This document shows positions 15,716 to 24,301 of a DNA stretch of 64,000 nucleotides, piece by piece (position 1 is the first letter of the stretch; every line of letters begins with the position of its first letter). The position numbers and the translations under genes are program-made. The notes below the pieces were generated by a model, which did not search any database, was not told the origin of the DNA, and worked only from the letters and a program-made list of their open reading frames with translations. The DNA comes from DAHUXT01 sp036273675 (GTDB lineage Bacteria; Chloroflexota; Ktedonobacteria; Ktedonobacterales; JADMIN01), in contig DASUHD010000154.1 of NCBI GenBank assembly GCA_036273675.1, positions 1 through 64,000 on the forward strand. The letters run 5' to 3'.

Positions 15716-16294
15716 ATGCCTGACCATACTAGCGAAGTGCGTGGACGAGGCGGGCGACGTTACCGTGCGGCGCATCTCATTGGCCTGCTCGCGCTTACCC
15801 TGTTGGTGGCAGGTTGCGGCGTTATGACCGCGAACCATGGAGAGCTCGCCTCAGGCACACCTTCCGCGACGATCAGCGCCACAGCCACGCTGAGTCCCGC
15901 GCCCCCATCGGCCCCCACCCCAACCCGGACCTCTTCAGGAGGCTCCAGCGCTGTGGCATGCCCCGACAGCAGTGATAGCCCTGGTAATCCGGCGCTGATT
16001 CTGACGCCAACGACGCCGGATCGCGCTGGAAGCGCGCATGTTGGCGATATGGCGCAGGTGCGGCTCCCGACCAGCTCGAAGTGGTCGTATGCTCCCGCGC
16101 AATCCTCAGGCGCGCTGAGTCCAACGCAGCCCAGCGGCGTCTTGATTCATTCGCTCAATTCCTGCGTCTGGAGCTTCAAGGCCATCGCTGCAGGCACGCA
16201 GACGCTGTCGTTCACGGGCCAGGCGATCTGCGAGCCGGGACAGCCCTGTGCCGACTACCGAATAGCGATGACCTTCACCGTGACCGTTTCCTAG
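15716..16294 (+). CDS. Small lipoprotein with a Cys-containing beta domain
   Basis: 192 aa. Lipobox LLVAGC ends a type II signal peptide (about residues 1-34); a Ser/Thr/Pro linker of about 50 residues leads to a compact C-terminal domain starting near AHVGDMAQVRLP. The pattern GD-x-V-x-L...W...FKAIAAGTQTLSFTG is reminiscent of chagasin-like/Ig-type inhibitor folds, but the inhibitor loops (NPTTGY, RPW) are absent, so I leave it unassigned. Four Cys could form disulfides. It may be co-oriented with, but not tightly linked to, the preceding propeller lipoprotein. Confidence 0.72.
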   Translation: MPDHTSEVRGRGGRRYRAAHLIGLLALTLLVAGCGVMTANHGELASGTPSATISATATLSPAPPSAPTPTRTSSGGSSAVACPDSSDSPGNPALILTPTTPDRAGSAHVGDMAQVRLPTSSKWSYAPAQSSGALSPTQPSGVLIHSLNSCVWSFKAIAAGTQTLSFTGQAICEPGQPCADYRIAMTFTVTVS

Positions 16295-16355
16295 TGGTTT
16301 GGTCAGAAATGATACTCTGCTAAAACACTTCAAACGTGTGTGAAAGGGAGCGGTA

Positions 16356-17174
16356 ATGATGGGCGCTGGGTACATTCAACAGGCGGACGGCAGGCTGTAT
16401 TATGAGGAGGCAGGCGAGGGCGAGACACTTGTCCTTGGGCATGCGGGCTTCGTGGATAGCGGCATGTGGGATCCTCAGTGGGAAGCCTTCGCGGAAACGT
16501 ATCGCGTGATCCGCTACGACATGCGTGGGTTCGGCAAATCCGATCCTGCGCCTGGCCCACGCAACCGGCGTGACGATCTCGCGCAACTGTTGCAATCGCT
16601 TCGGGTCGAGCGCGCTGCCCTGCTGGGATGCTCGATGGGCGGCACGATTATGCTCGATTTCGCGCTGGAGCATCCCGATATGGTCTCGGCCCTGGTGATC
16701 GTTTCTGCCTCCCCCAGCGGCTACCAGCCCGAAGGCGATCCACCCCCTGAGTTGATGGAAATGTTCCCGGCGGCGAAGCAGGGCGATACGGCGCGTGTCT
16801 CCGAGCTACAGATGCGCCTGTGGATCGATGGGCCAACCCGCCAGCCGGAGCAGGCCAATCCAGACGTGCGCCAGCGCGCCGCCGCGATGAATCGCATTCC
16901 AGTCGAACGTGGCACGTTTTTCACTGCCGACCTCCAGCCCTTCGAGCCACTCGATCCGCCCGCGATCAGTCGTCTGGCCGATGTCCACGTTCCCGCGCTT
17001 ATCATGGCGGGCGCGCTCGACTATCCGACCACGATTCATGCGAAGGACATCATGGCCGATGGCATCCCCGGCGCGCAAAAGCACGTCTTTGCACATAGCG
17101 CCCACCTGCCCAACATAGAGGAGTCGGACGAGTTCACGCAGGTCGTGCTGAGCTTTCTGGCCGGAGTGAAGTAG
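16356..17174 (+). CDS. Alpha/beta hydrolase
   Basis: 272 aa, complete alpha/beta hydrolase fold. The nucleophile elbow is GCSMGG (Ser near residue 91), the acid is likely the Asp of GALDYPTTI and the His is in HSAHLPNIEE. The oxyanion segment is LGHAGFVDSGMWDPQW. A helical lid lies between about residues 125 and 195. This resembles the esterase/3-oxoadipate enol-lactonase/haloperoxidase-like group, without specificity residues I can name. AAGGGAG upstream fixes the ATG. Single-gene unit followed by a dispersed-repeat hairpin. Confidence 0.88.
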   Translation: MMGAGYIQQADGRLYYEEAGEGETLVLGHAGFVDSGMWDPQWEAFAETYRVIRYDMRGFGKSDPAPGPRNRRDDLAQLLQSLRVERAALLGCSMGGTIMLDFALEHPDMVSALVIVSASPSGYQPEGDPPPELMEMFPAAKQGDTARVSELQMRLWIDGPTRQPEQANPDVRQRAAAMNRIPVERGTFFTADLQPFEPLDPPAISRLADVHVPALIMAGALDYPTTIHAKDIMADGIPGAQKHVFAHSAHLPNIEESDEFTQVVLSFLAGVK

Positions 17175-17258
17175 GAGCGTGTAGAAGGGTATATGAGCGC
17201 CAACGGGCGGCGGAGAAGTGAGGGCGGCGAGCCGCGCAGACGGATGAACTTTATGCAT

Positions 17259-17320
17259 GAACCCCGAACAGCGTGCTGGGGCGGTTCGCGGCCTTCAGGC
17301 CGCGGCTAATGTTCTCCTAA
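17259..17320. repeat. Dispersed hairpin repeat, short divergent copy
   Basis: Contains CGCGGCCT-TC-AGGCCGCG (17287-17304) followed by GCTAATGTTCTCCTA. Compared with copies at 1178 and 50131 (CGCGGCAT..ATGCCGCG), the inner stem differs by a paired change (A to C on one arm, T to G on the other), so the hairpin is conserved although its sequence is not. It lies between two convergent genes and may act as terminator. Confidence 0.5.
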
Positions 17321-17330
17321 ACTGTAGCGG

Positions 17331-20300
17331 CTATTCCGCGATATCCTGCTCCTCGTCGCCATTGTCATAGTCGGCTTCGTCGTCGCGCTCGACGCCGAGC
17401 ATCGCGTCGATCTCGGCCAGCGCCCGTTCGCGTTCGCGCTGCCAGCGTCGGAGCGAGAGGCGATGCACCTGCCAGCCAGCGCGCTCCAGAATCGTCTGGC
17501 CGTTGACCGTATCGAGCGAGACTTCGCCGGGAATTGGCGCGTGGCGTTCGGGGTCGCCGTCACAGGCGATGGCGAGCGCCCGCCCGCCGTACTGCGCCAC
17601 CACATCCACCGCGAAGCCCGCGACCGGGTAGCCGATGTAGACCTCGTAGCCGCCGCGCTGGCGTAGCGCCTGGCCAATCTCGCGCTCGAACGCGGTTCCA
17701 CCGCTGGTGTGGTCCTCGGGCCGGTCCGGCTCCAGGCATTCCCCGGCGTAGTCAAGGTAGCGTCCCAGCAGATGGTCCGGTGGCAGGTGGCGGGCATCCA
17801 GCCCGGTGAAGATCACCTGGCGATGGCGGGCGCGTGTCACCGCGACGTTGAAGAGGTTGTCGTTGTTCATGAAGGTGACGGTGCTGCGATGCGAACCAGG
17901 GTCGGCGCAGAAGCTGAGCAGCATCACGTCGCGCTCGTCGCCCTGGTAGGTGTGCGCCGTGCCGATGGCGATATCGTGATCCTGCAGAATCTTCGACTTG
18001 AGCTTCTGCGCCAGCATCCGCGTCAGATAGTTCACCTGATCGCGGTAAGGCGAGAGTACGCCGATGGTTGAGCGCTCATTAGGGGGCAGCTTCGCCTCGG
18101 CTTTGGCGATGGTGTTGATCTCCTTGAGAATCGCCTCGGCCTCCTGCGGGTTGTAGCCCTCTTTGCCGCGCTTGCCGTTCACCTTGCGCATCTCGACACT
18201 GCGCGCGCCCAGCGTATCGGGTCGGCGCGTCATCACGCGCAGCGCCTGGCCGTAGAACGTACGATTGCTGAACTCGATGATCTGCGGCAGGCTGCGATAA
18301 TGCTCGTCCAGCAAGACAACGTCGTCCTGGGAGGGCAGCGCGCCATTCACCACGTCTAGCAGGCTGTGCGTGCGGTAGTTCCACTGCGAGCGCTGGCTGG
18401 CGGAGAGGCCGTGCTGCGAGGCGAGCGCCGCCTGGCGGTCCTCGCGCAGGAACGAGAGATGGCGTAGCTGCTTCGGGTCGCCGCAGACGATGGCCCGCTG
18501 GCCGCGATAGAGCAGCGGCAGCGCGCTGGAGACATCGCACTGCGACGCCTCATCCACGATCACCAGATCGAACATCTCGCGGTCGAGCGGGAGCATCTCG
18601 GCGACATGCGGGTTGGTCGTCGCCCAGATGGGGAAGGTGTTGAGCAGGGCGGAGAAATCGAGCTCGGCGAAGATCTTGTCCTGTTCGGCGGTGCTGCGCG
18701 CCTCTAGCGCTGTCTTGAAGAGTGAGAGCGTGCGCCGATTGAGCCGGAGCGCTTCGGCCAGCGCCTCGCGCCGTCGCGCTGCCAGCAGCTCGCCCACCAG
18801 CGCCCCACGGTCCGCACGTAGCCGGGCATGGCGCGTCAAGAGCGCGTTCACGTCGTCGCGCGCCAGCAGCGTGCGCTCGGTCTGTATTAGCCCCGCGCGG
18901 AGCTGTTCGCGCCGAAGCACCGCCTCCAGGTGGGGCAGGTCGCCCTCGGCCAGCCCAATCCGCGAGGCGATGTCGCTGGCGGCCTGATCTCGCTTGCGCC
19001 CGGCCATCCAACTTACCACCGGGAGTTTGCCGGTGTCGCGGTGGATCTCCTCATAGGCCGCTTCGAGCGCCTCTGGGCCAAGCGCGGCGGCGGCGGCCTC
19101 GTTATAGGCGGGCGGATGGATGCGCCGGAGCGCGGCGATATGTTGGGTCCAGCGCGTCTCGGCGTCCAGCAGGAAGCGAATCTCGGCGTCAAGCTGCGCA
19201 ATCTCTTCGTCGGCGGCGCGCAGGCGGTCTTCGAGCATCTCGATCTCGCCAGGCCGCGGACGTGGTGGCGCGCCGGTGCCGTCGAAGAGGTTATCGAGGA
19301 ACTTCTTCAGTTCGTCGCGGTAGCGCCGGTCGCCGCCGCGCAGGATGACCGTCAGGCTGCCCAGATGCGGCTTGAGCTTCTCGACGACGACATCCACCGC
19401 TTTGTTCATCTTGGAGGAGAGCAGCACCGTCTGCCCGCGCGCCACGGCGTCCAGGATGATCTGCGCGATAGTGAACGACTTGCCGGTTCCCGGCGGGCCA
19501 ATCACCAGTGTCAGCGGGCGGCGCTCGGACTGGCGCAGCACGCGCGTCTGGGCGTTGCTCAGTTCCGCGCCGCTAAGGATGGGTCGCTCGATCTCCACCT
19601 CGGGCAGCATCCCGGTGACGGGGGCGCGCTCGGCGCGGGCGGCGTCGGTGAAGATGGCGGCGAGGGGCGCCGACATATCGCCCCGTCCAGCCATCATCTG
19701 AAGCTCAGTCAGGACGCCGCGCGCCTCCTGAGGCCGCCGCACCAGCGCCATCGCGGAGGCGCAGAGCAGCTGCACGGGACTCTCTTGCAGGTCGCGCAGG
19801 GCCGCCTCGGTCTGTAGCTCCGGCCACGCCTGGAGGTCTTCGGTGCGCAGGTCGGGGATTAGCTCGGCGATGACGGCGGCGAATTCGCGGATGGCGGCGG
19901 TCTCGAAGGGCGCGGTGGGCGCCTGCGCCAGGATCGCTTCGGCGTAGGCCTGCGCCTGCTCGTCATTCTCCGCGTCGATCAGAGAGGCCAGCAGCGGGAA
20001 GTTGATGTGCTGCTCGTCCAGATCGACGCTCAGATACGCGCGGGAGCCTTCCTGCTCGATACGCGCGGGCCAGTAGAGTAGCGGCGCGCAGAAGACCTCG
20101 CCCTTGCGGCGCGCGTTCTCCGGGCGGCCTCGCCCCACCAGAAAGATGGATCCCCAGATGAGGTACTTCTCGCGGCGGTTGACGTCGGCGGCGTTCTGCG
20201 CGGTGACGCCGGTGCTGAGCGGCACCTCCAGCCGGTCAAGCTGCCCGGTGGCCAGCGGCTCGATGCCATCGGCGAAGACCAGGTATTCCGCCTGGTTCTT

Positions 20301-20549
20301 ATCGAGGATGTTGGTGAGGGTGCCACCGCGTGAGTCGGCGGAGAAGCAGTCGTGGAAGTAGCGGCAGACCCCGGCGAAGAGCGAGGAGGTCGGCCCTGGC
20401 GGCATCGGGCGCGCGGGGATGGGACCGCCCTCGACCCACTGGCTGACCGGCGTAAGGTCAGCGCGCGCAACAACATCCACCACCATCGGCTGAATCGGCG
20501 GGCGCTCGCGCGGGTCGTCGTCAGTCTGCCGTCCACGTCGAAATACCAT
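17331..20549 (-). CDS. SF1 (Upf1-like) helicase with C-terminal PD-(D/E)XK-type nuclease domain
   Basis: 1072 aa. A ~320-residue N-terminal region of unknown fold is followed by a superfamily 1 helicase: Walker A GPPGTGKS (351-358), a large coiled insertion (about 410-650), DEAS box in VDEASQCD, motif III VCGDPKQLRHL, motif IV LLDEHYRS, motif V GTAHTYQGDERDV and motif VI NVAVTRARHR. The C-terminal ~120 residues (FEREIGQALRQRG, GFAVDVVAQYGGRALAIACDGD, ERAGWQVHRLS) fit the Vsr-like nuclease domain often appended to COG1112-type helicases. GAGGAGG eight bases upstream sets the start at 20549. It stands alone. Possible roles are repair or defence against foreign DNA; such helicase-nuclease fusions occur in several defence systems, but nothing adjacent proves this. 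Confidence 0.85.
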   Translation of the reverse strand: MVFRRGRQTDDDPRERPPIQPMVVDVVARADLTPVSQWVEGGPIPARPMPPGPTSSLFAGVCRYFHDCFSADSRGGTLTNILDKNQAEYLVFADGIEPLATGQLDRLEVPLSTGVTAQNAADVNRREKYLIWGSIFLVGRGRPENARRKGEVFCAPLLYWPARIEQEGSRAYLSVDLDEQHINFPLLASLIDAENDEQAQAYAEAILAQAPTAPFETAAIREFAAVIAELIPDLRTEDLQAWPELQTEAALRDLQESPVQLLCASAMALVRRPQEARGVLTELQMMAGRGDMSAPLAAIFTDAARAERAPVTGMLPEVEIERPILSGAELSNAQTRVLRQSERRPLTLVIGPPGTGKSFTIAQIILDAVARGQTVLLSSKMNKAVDVVVEKLKPHLGSLTVILRGGDRRYRDELKKFLDNLFDGTGAPPRPRPGEIEMLEDRLRAADEEIAQLDAEIRFLLDAETRWTQHIAALRRIHPPAYNEAAAAALGPEALEAAYEEIHRDTGKLPVVSWMAGRKRDQAASDIASRIGLAEGDLPHLEAVLRREQLRAGLIQTERTLLARDDVNALLTRHARLRADRGALVGELLAARRREALAEALRLNRRTLSLFKTALEARSTAEQDKIFAELDFSALLNTFPIWATTNPHVAEMLPLDREMFDLVIVDEASQCDVSSALPLLYRGQRAIVCGDPKQLRHLSFLREDRQAALASQHGLSASQRSQWNYRTHSLLDVVNGALPSQDDVVLLDEHYRSLPQIIEFSNRTFYGQALRVMTRRPDTLGARSVEMRKVNGKRGKEGYNPQEAEAILKEINTIAKAEAKLPPNERSTIGVLSPYRDQVNYLTRMLAQKLKSKILQDHDIAIGTAHTYQGDERDVMLLSFCADPGSHRSTVTFMNNDNLFNVAVTRARHRQVIFTGLDARHLPPDHLLGRYLDYAGECLEPDRPEDHTSGGTAFEREIGQALRQRGGYEVYIGYPVAGFAVDVVAQYGGRALAIACDGDPERHAPIPGEVSLDTVNGQTILERAGWQVHRLSLRRWQRERERALAEIDAMLGVERDDEADYDNGDEEQDIAE

Positions 20550-20742
20550 GACTGCTGCCTCCTCGTACCGCCTGCGCGCCACGTTATGTTCGGGCATGTG
20601 GCGCACACCCGGCAGCAGGCAGTGTAGGCGCGGCGGCTGGCGACCGTCAATCTTGTGCCCATTATGGGCCAGTACTCATGGGCAGTGACGAGGCAAAAGC
20701 ACGCCGCTGGGGAGTGATGTCTGGATGCGCGCGGTGCCCTTA

Positions 20743-20765
20743 TCGAAGCTCTGCTATAATTGTCC
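20743..20765 (+). promoter_or_regulatory. Extended -10 promoter, copy 1 of a duplicated promoter
   Basis: TATAAT at 20755-20760 is preceded by TGC (extended -10). The 23-base stretch here is repeated with a single mismatch at 21378-21400 in front of the next gene. A looser match (GCTCTGCTATTATCG) occurs at 29750-29764. Confidence 0.6.
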
Positions 20766-20819
20766 GTACCTAGGCTGCGGACAACACGCGCCCCATGTGC
20801 TAGGAAAGGAGTAGGGTCC

Positions 20820-21206
20820 ATGACCGTATGGCAGTTGAGCGGATGGCAACAGGTCATAGCGTGGCTCATCGTAGGGATTTGTCTCGCGCTCAGCGTGATA
20901 ACCGCTGTCGTATCCGCCTTGCGCGCCGTGAGACAGCGGGCGTGGACCCTATCCCTTCTAGGGCGGCGTGCCCGCTGGTGGGATCTGCTGGGGCTGGAGT
21001 TGGCTGCTGGCGCCTTCCTCTGTTTCGGCGCTGTCTTCCTCGTCTCGAATCCCGCGCTGCAAGCTACCCTTGTTGTCATACCCTTCGTGGCGGTGAGTGT
21101 ATCCGTGTTTGTGCGAGCGCATGCCGGGGAACTCCGGAACCGCGAGTGGCAATCCAGAGAGCAGCTCAGGCCAGACAACGGGGGCGCTCAGCCGACGGCT
21201 CCATGA
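20820..21206 (+). CDS. Small multi-pass membrane protein
   Basis: 128 aa with about three hydrophobic helices: VIAWLIVGICLALSVITAVV (residues 11-30), LELAAGAFLCFGAVFLV (about 60-77) and LQATLVVIPFVAVSVSVFV (about 83-101). A basic loop RAVRQRAW follows the first, and a polar C-terminal tail ends the protein. No family recognised. AAAGGAGTAGGG precedes the ATG. Its promoter is nearly identical to that of the following CPBP protease gene, suggesting co-regulation or duplication. Confidence 0.7.
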   Translation: MTVWQLSGWQQVIAWLIVGICLALSVITAVVSALRAVRQRAWTLSLLGRRARWWDLLGLELAAGAFLCFGAVFLVSNPALQATLVVIPFVAVSVSVFVRAHAGELRNREWQSREQLRPDNGGAQPTAP

Positions 21207-21318
21207 TGCGCTCGTATGGCGGGATGTGCCGCGAGCCGCTGAGTTCCACCGCCTTCGCCTATAGCTCCAACGCATGCCGGTGAGCGTCCAGGTCAGTAGC
21301 GTCCCAAAGACCTTGTCG

Positions 21319-21366
21319 CGCCACAACTACGTCTACAACTACAACGACCATGGTGCTGTTGTGGCG
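21319..21366. repeat. Inverted repeat upstream of the CPBP gene
   Basis: CGCCACAAC (21319-21327) and GTTGTGGCG (21358-21366) are perfect 9-bp inverted arms around a 30-base loop, just before the extended -10 at 21387-21395. It could be a terminator of the preceding gene without U-run or a regulatory site. Confidence 0.4.
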
Positions 21367-21377
21367 TGGTATCTTCG

Positions 21378-21400
21378 TCGAAGCTCTGCTATAATCGTCC
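21378..21400 (+). promoter_or_regulatory. Extended -10 promoter, copy 2
   Basis: TGC followed by TATAAT at 21390-21395. It matches 20743-20765 over 23 bases with one C/T difference and lies 57 bases before the CPBP start codon. Confidence 0.6.
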
Positions 21401-21456
21401 AGCGTATCTAGCGGGCGTAATCTCACGGGCGAGACGAATAGCAGGAAGGCGGCACG

Positions 21457-22257
21457 ATGTCACAACCATATCCGCAGCGTCGGCCACTGCTGTTTGTCGG
21501 TCTGCTGCTGCTTCTGCTGCTCGGCATATTCCTCATCTCATCCGTTGTTAACGCAGTCTGGCATCCGCAGTCGATTGTGTTCAGCTTCCTCGGCGATAGT
21601 GCGCTGGGACTGGTCGCTGTATTCTTGCTCAGCCGTTTCCGGTGGCGTCGAGCCGTCGGACTCCGCGCCCCACGCTATTCTCTGACCTTCCTGTGCCTGC
21701 TGGCGCCGTGCTATATCCTGTATACCGATGCCGATTCTGTAACCCGATATTGGGACTATCTCCCTGGCCACAACAATGCCCTGATCTTTGCCATCTTCGC
21801 CTTGCTGGTCGGCTTTGTCGAAGAGACCTACTTTCGTGGGATGATTCTGCGCGCGCTCCTGGTGAAAGGGCCATGGTTGGCGGTCATCGTCTCATCTGTA
21901 TTGTTCGGTGGGCTGCACCTCTTACACCTCATCGAAGGGCAAAATCTGCTCGCAACGCTATCCCAGGCTGGCTGGGCAACGGCCTTTGGCTTCCTCTTCG
22001 CCGCCGTAGCCCTGCGCACCCAGAGCATCGTGCCACTGATCGTCATCCATGGGCTGACGGACTTTATTGCGTTTCTTGCCTACAACGGGACGTTCATACC
22101 CTATACCCCGAGCGCTGGCGACCTCAGGGAAAACGCCATCGAGGCGATCATCTTCATCATACTTGGCATCATCGCGATGCGCGGGCTGCGCGCGTCTGAC
22201 CTTGAACCTGATATCTCGGATGGGCGGGAGAAGCCGCTGGCCGAGGCGGCAGGATAA
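21457..22257 (+). CDS. CPBP-family intramembrane metalloprotease
   Basis: 266 aa, about eight membrane helices. The CPBP (Abi) glutamic-type signature motifs are present: motif 1 VEETYFRGMILRAL (EExxxR), motif 2 SVLFGGLHLLHL with the His after F-G-G-L, and motif 3 VIHGLTDFIAFL. These bind the catalytic centre in Rce1-like proteases. AGGAAGG precedes the ATG. Bacterial members process membrane peptides, mature bacteriocins or confer self-immunity; here no peptide gene is evident beside it. A second CPBP gene lies at 52503-53333. Confidence 0.85.
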   Translation: MSQPYPQRRPLLFVGLLLLLLLGIFLISSVVNAVWHPQSIVFSFLGDSALGLVAVFLLSRFRWRRAVGLRAPRYSLTFLCLLAPCYILYTDADSVTRYWDYLPGHNNALIFAIFALLVGFVEETYFRGMILRALLVKGPWLAVIVSSVLFGGLHLLHLIEGQNLLATLSQAGWATAFGFLFAAVALRTQSIVPLIVIHGLTDFIAFLAYNGTFIPYTPSAGDLRENAIEAIIFIILGIIAMRGLRASDLEPDISDGREKPLAEAAG

Positions 22258-22464
22258 GCCAGAGCAAATGCTCAATAGTGCGAATGTCAGGCGACTGGAG
22301 CAGTGGCCGTAGAGAACGTGTCGCCACACTTGAGAGGCGCTTGTGACTGCCGCGTGGCACAATGCCTGAAGTGGCATCAATACTGCGTCTCGTGGGTGCT
22401 CAGAAGCGCCTGATTTGGCGCAGGGCGTCAGGTTGAAGTACGCGTGCCATGAGGGAGGAATACG

Positions 22465-23229
22465 ATGCAACTTCAGGGTAAAGTCGCTATAGTCACCGGA
22501 GCGGCCTCCGGGATTGGGCTGGCGATAGCCACACGCTTCGCCGCGGAGGGCGCCAGCGTCGTCGCAGGCGACTGGAATGCGGAACGGCTCAATGCTGCCG
22601 TCGCGAAGATCAGGGAGAGTGGCGGCACGATTACCGGCGCGCAGGGCAACATCGCCGACCAGGCAGCGGCGGAAAGCCTGATCGAGCTGGCCGTCAGCAC
22701 GTATGGGCGGCTGGACGCGCTCTGCAATGTCGCCGGGGTGATGGACTACATGCAGGGCGTGGGCGAGCTATCCGACGACATCTGGCGCCGCGTGCTGAGC
22801 ATCAACCTGGATGGGCCGATGTTCACCAGCCGCAAGGCGGTGCAATACATGCTGGCGCACGGTGGCGGCTCCATCGTCAACATCGCCTCGACCGCCGGAA
22901 TCCACGGTGGGGCCGCGGGCGCCGCCTATACCGCCTCAAAGCATGCCGTCGTCGGCCTGACACGTAACACCGCCTGGATGTATGCCCAGCGGGGCATTCG
23001 CTGCAATGCCATCTGTCCCGGCGCGACGAAGACGAACATCGGCGAAACGATGCCACAGGACCGGCTGGATCCCGCTGGCATGCAGCGCGCGCAGACGTTC
23101 GCCGCGCTCGCCCCCGCCTATCTGGAGCCATCCGATATCGCCGGGCTGGCGCTCTTCCTCGCCTCGGACGACTCGCGCCAGATCAACGGCGCGATCATCC
23201 CCGCCGATGGCGGCTGGGCAGCCGTCTAG
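22465..23229 (+). CDS. Short-chain dehydrogenase/reductase
   Basis: 254 aa classical SDR using NAD(P). The cofactor loop is GAASGIG (residues 12-18), NVAG lies in strand 4, the catalytic Ser is within NIASTAG and the Tyr-Lys pair is YTASK. ADGGWAAV closes the C-terminus as usual. The residue after strand 2 is an Asp (VAGDWN), which favours NAD over NADP. GGAGGA stands eight bases before the ATG. The substrate is not deducible. It converges with the membrane-protein cluster on the other strand. Confidence 0.9.
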   Translation: MQLQGKVAIVTGAASGIGLAIATRFAAEGASVVAGDWNAERLNAAVAKIRESGGTITGAQGNIADQAAAESLIELAVSTYGRLDALCNVAGVMDYMQGVGELSDDIWRRVLSINLDGPMFTSRKAVQYMLAHGGGSIVNIASTAGIHGGAAGAAYTASKHAVVGLTRNTAWMYAQRGIRCNAICPGATKTNIGETMPQDRLDPAGMQRAQTFAALAPAYLEPSDIAGLALFLASDDSRQINGAIIPADGGWAAV

Positions 23230-23276
23230 AGCAGGGAAGTTCATAGATGGCTGGCAAGCCTCACCTGAGCAGTGTG

Positions 23277-23687
23277 TCACACGGCCCACTGGCGGATGCG
23301 CCAGCCCTGGATGAGCAGCAGTAGAGTCAACCCAAACAGCAGCATGGCGTTGGTCGGATGCAGCGCCGCCGCGAATGGGAGGCTGTCGCTGAGGTTGGGC
23401 AGAATCACCTGAATGAGTGTCAGGAGGAAAAGGACAGCGCTCAAGATCGTTTGCCTGCCGGGCAAGCGCGCCAGCAGTCCGGCCAGCGGCAGCAGCAACG
23501 CCAGGATCAACACGACCAACCCCAGGGTGGCGTGGGCGTTGCCTGCCCAGCCCGCCCTCGCGAACAGCAAGGCTCCAATCAGAAAGCCCTGGGACAAAAT
23601 ACCCAGGAAAATCAGGGCCGCCAGCGTCAGATAGACGGTCAGCGCCCAGCGGCGCGGACGCGCGGCTGCTTTTGCGAATACGTCCAT
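23277..23687 (-). CDS. Four-helix membrane protein (DUF6220-like)
   Basis: 136 aa with helices at about residues 18-40, 52-72, 79-98 and 111-130. Histidines occur at membrane edges in GNAHATLG and LHPTNAM, the spacing seen in small heme-binding-like membrane proteins; I assign it tentatively to DUF6220. AAGGAGGGG upstream fixes the start at 23687. It is the last gene of the TetR-linked leftward cluster, 92 bases after the DUF2269-like gene. Confidence 0.7.
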   Translation of the reverse strand: MDVFAKAAARPRRWALTVYLTLAALIFLGILSQGFLIGALLFARAGWAGNAHATLGLVVLILALLLPLAGLLARLPGRQTILSAVLFLLTLIQVILPNLSDSLPFAAALHPTNAMLLFGLTLLLLIQGWRIRQWAV

Positions 23688-23779
23688 TGGTTTTCCCCTC
23701 CTTTTCTTCACAGTTCCGCGCAAGCATAGTTCAGGCGTGAGCCAGCCTCAACTACGCCTGCGGGTACGGTGATTGCCGG

Positions 23780-24274
23780 CTAAAACGGCTTGAACAGCAT
23801 CAGCCAGAGAATCGCGACTAAGCCGCCACCGCCGATCACAGTGAGCAGCCAGGGATGGGTGGCAGCGAGCATAACGTCCAGCTGCTTTTCCGCGGGTAGG
23901 TCCACGGGCGAATGGCTGATCGTCCCCGCGCGCGCTGGATTGCTGGCCTGCACGAGTTGACGGATACGATTGAGCGGGTGCGAGCCGAGCGGCGACATGG
24001 TGACGCCCATCAGGATGAACAGGCCCAGGGCAGCCCAGATCCAGCCCTGGCCCCACCAGTTGCCCATGAAGCCAGCGGTGATGCCCGCAGCTAGGAGCAT
24101 CAGCAGCGATACGTTGGCGATCAGGGTGACGCCTTTGGACAAGTCAAGCAGGACACGAACGCGCTCGACCTCACGCTGACGGGGTAGCGCGAAAGCAACG
24201 GCCGCCACGGCGCCGTGGGCGAGCAGGAAGCCGAAGACGCCAAGGACATGGGCGAAGACAAGCCATAGATACAT
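23780..24274 (-). CDS. DUF2269-like integral membrane protein
   Basis: 164 aa, four predicted helices: LWLVFAHVLGVFGFLLAHG near the N-terminus with two His, VTLIANVSLLMLLAAGI, GWIWAALGLFILMGV and LTVIGGGGLVAILWLMLF. This is the DUF2269/CopD-like arrangement. GAGGGG precedes the ATG, 27 bases after the end of the DUF998-like gene, so the two are almost certainly co-transcribed and controlled by the divergent TetR. Function unknown. Confidence 0.75.
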   Translation of the reverse strand: MYLWLVFAHVLGVFGFLLAHGAVAAVAFALPRQREVERVRVLLDLSKGVTLIANVSLLMLLAAGITAGFMGNWWGQGWIWAALGLFILMGVTMSPLGSHPLNRIRQLVQASNPARAGTISHSPVDLPAEKQLDVMLAATHPWLLTVIGGGGLVAILWLMLFKPF

Positions 24275-24301
24275 AAACCCCTCGACTTTCTGTCGTAGTA
24301 A

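Noticed and set aside
18930..19817. 295-codon plus-strand frame opposite the helicase
   Set aside because: Shadow of the helicase gene; no ribosome site and no motif.
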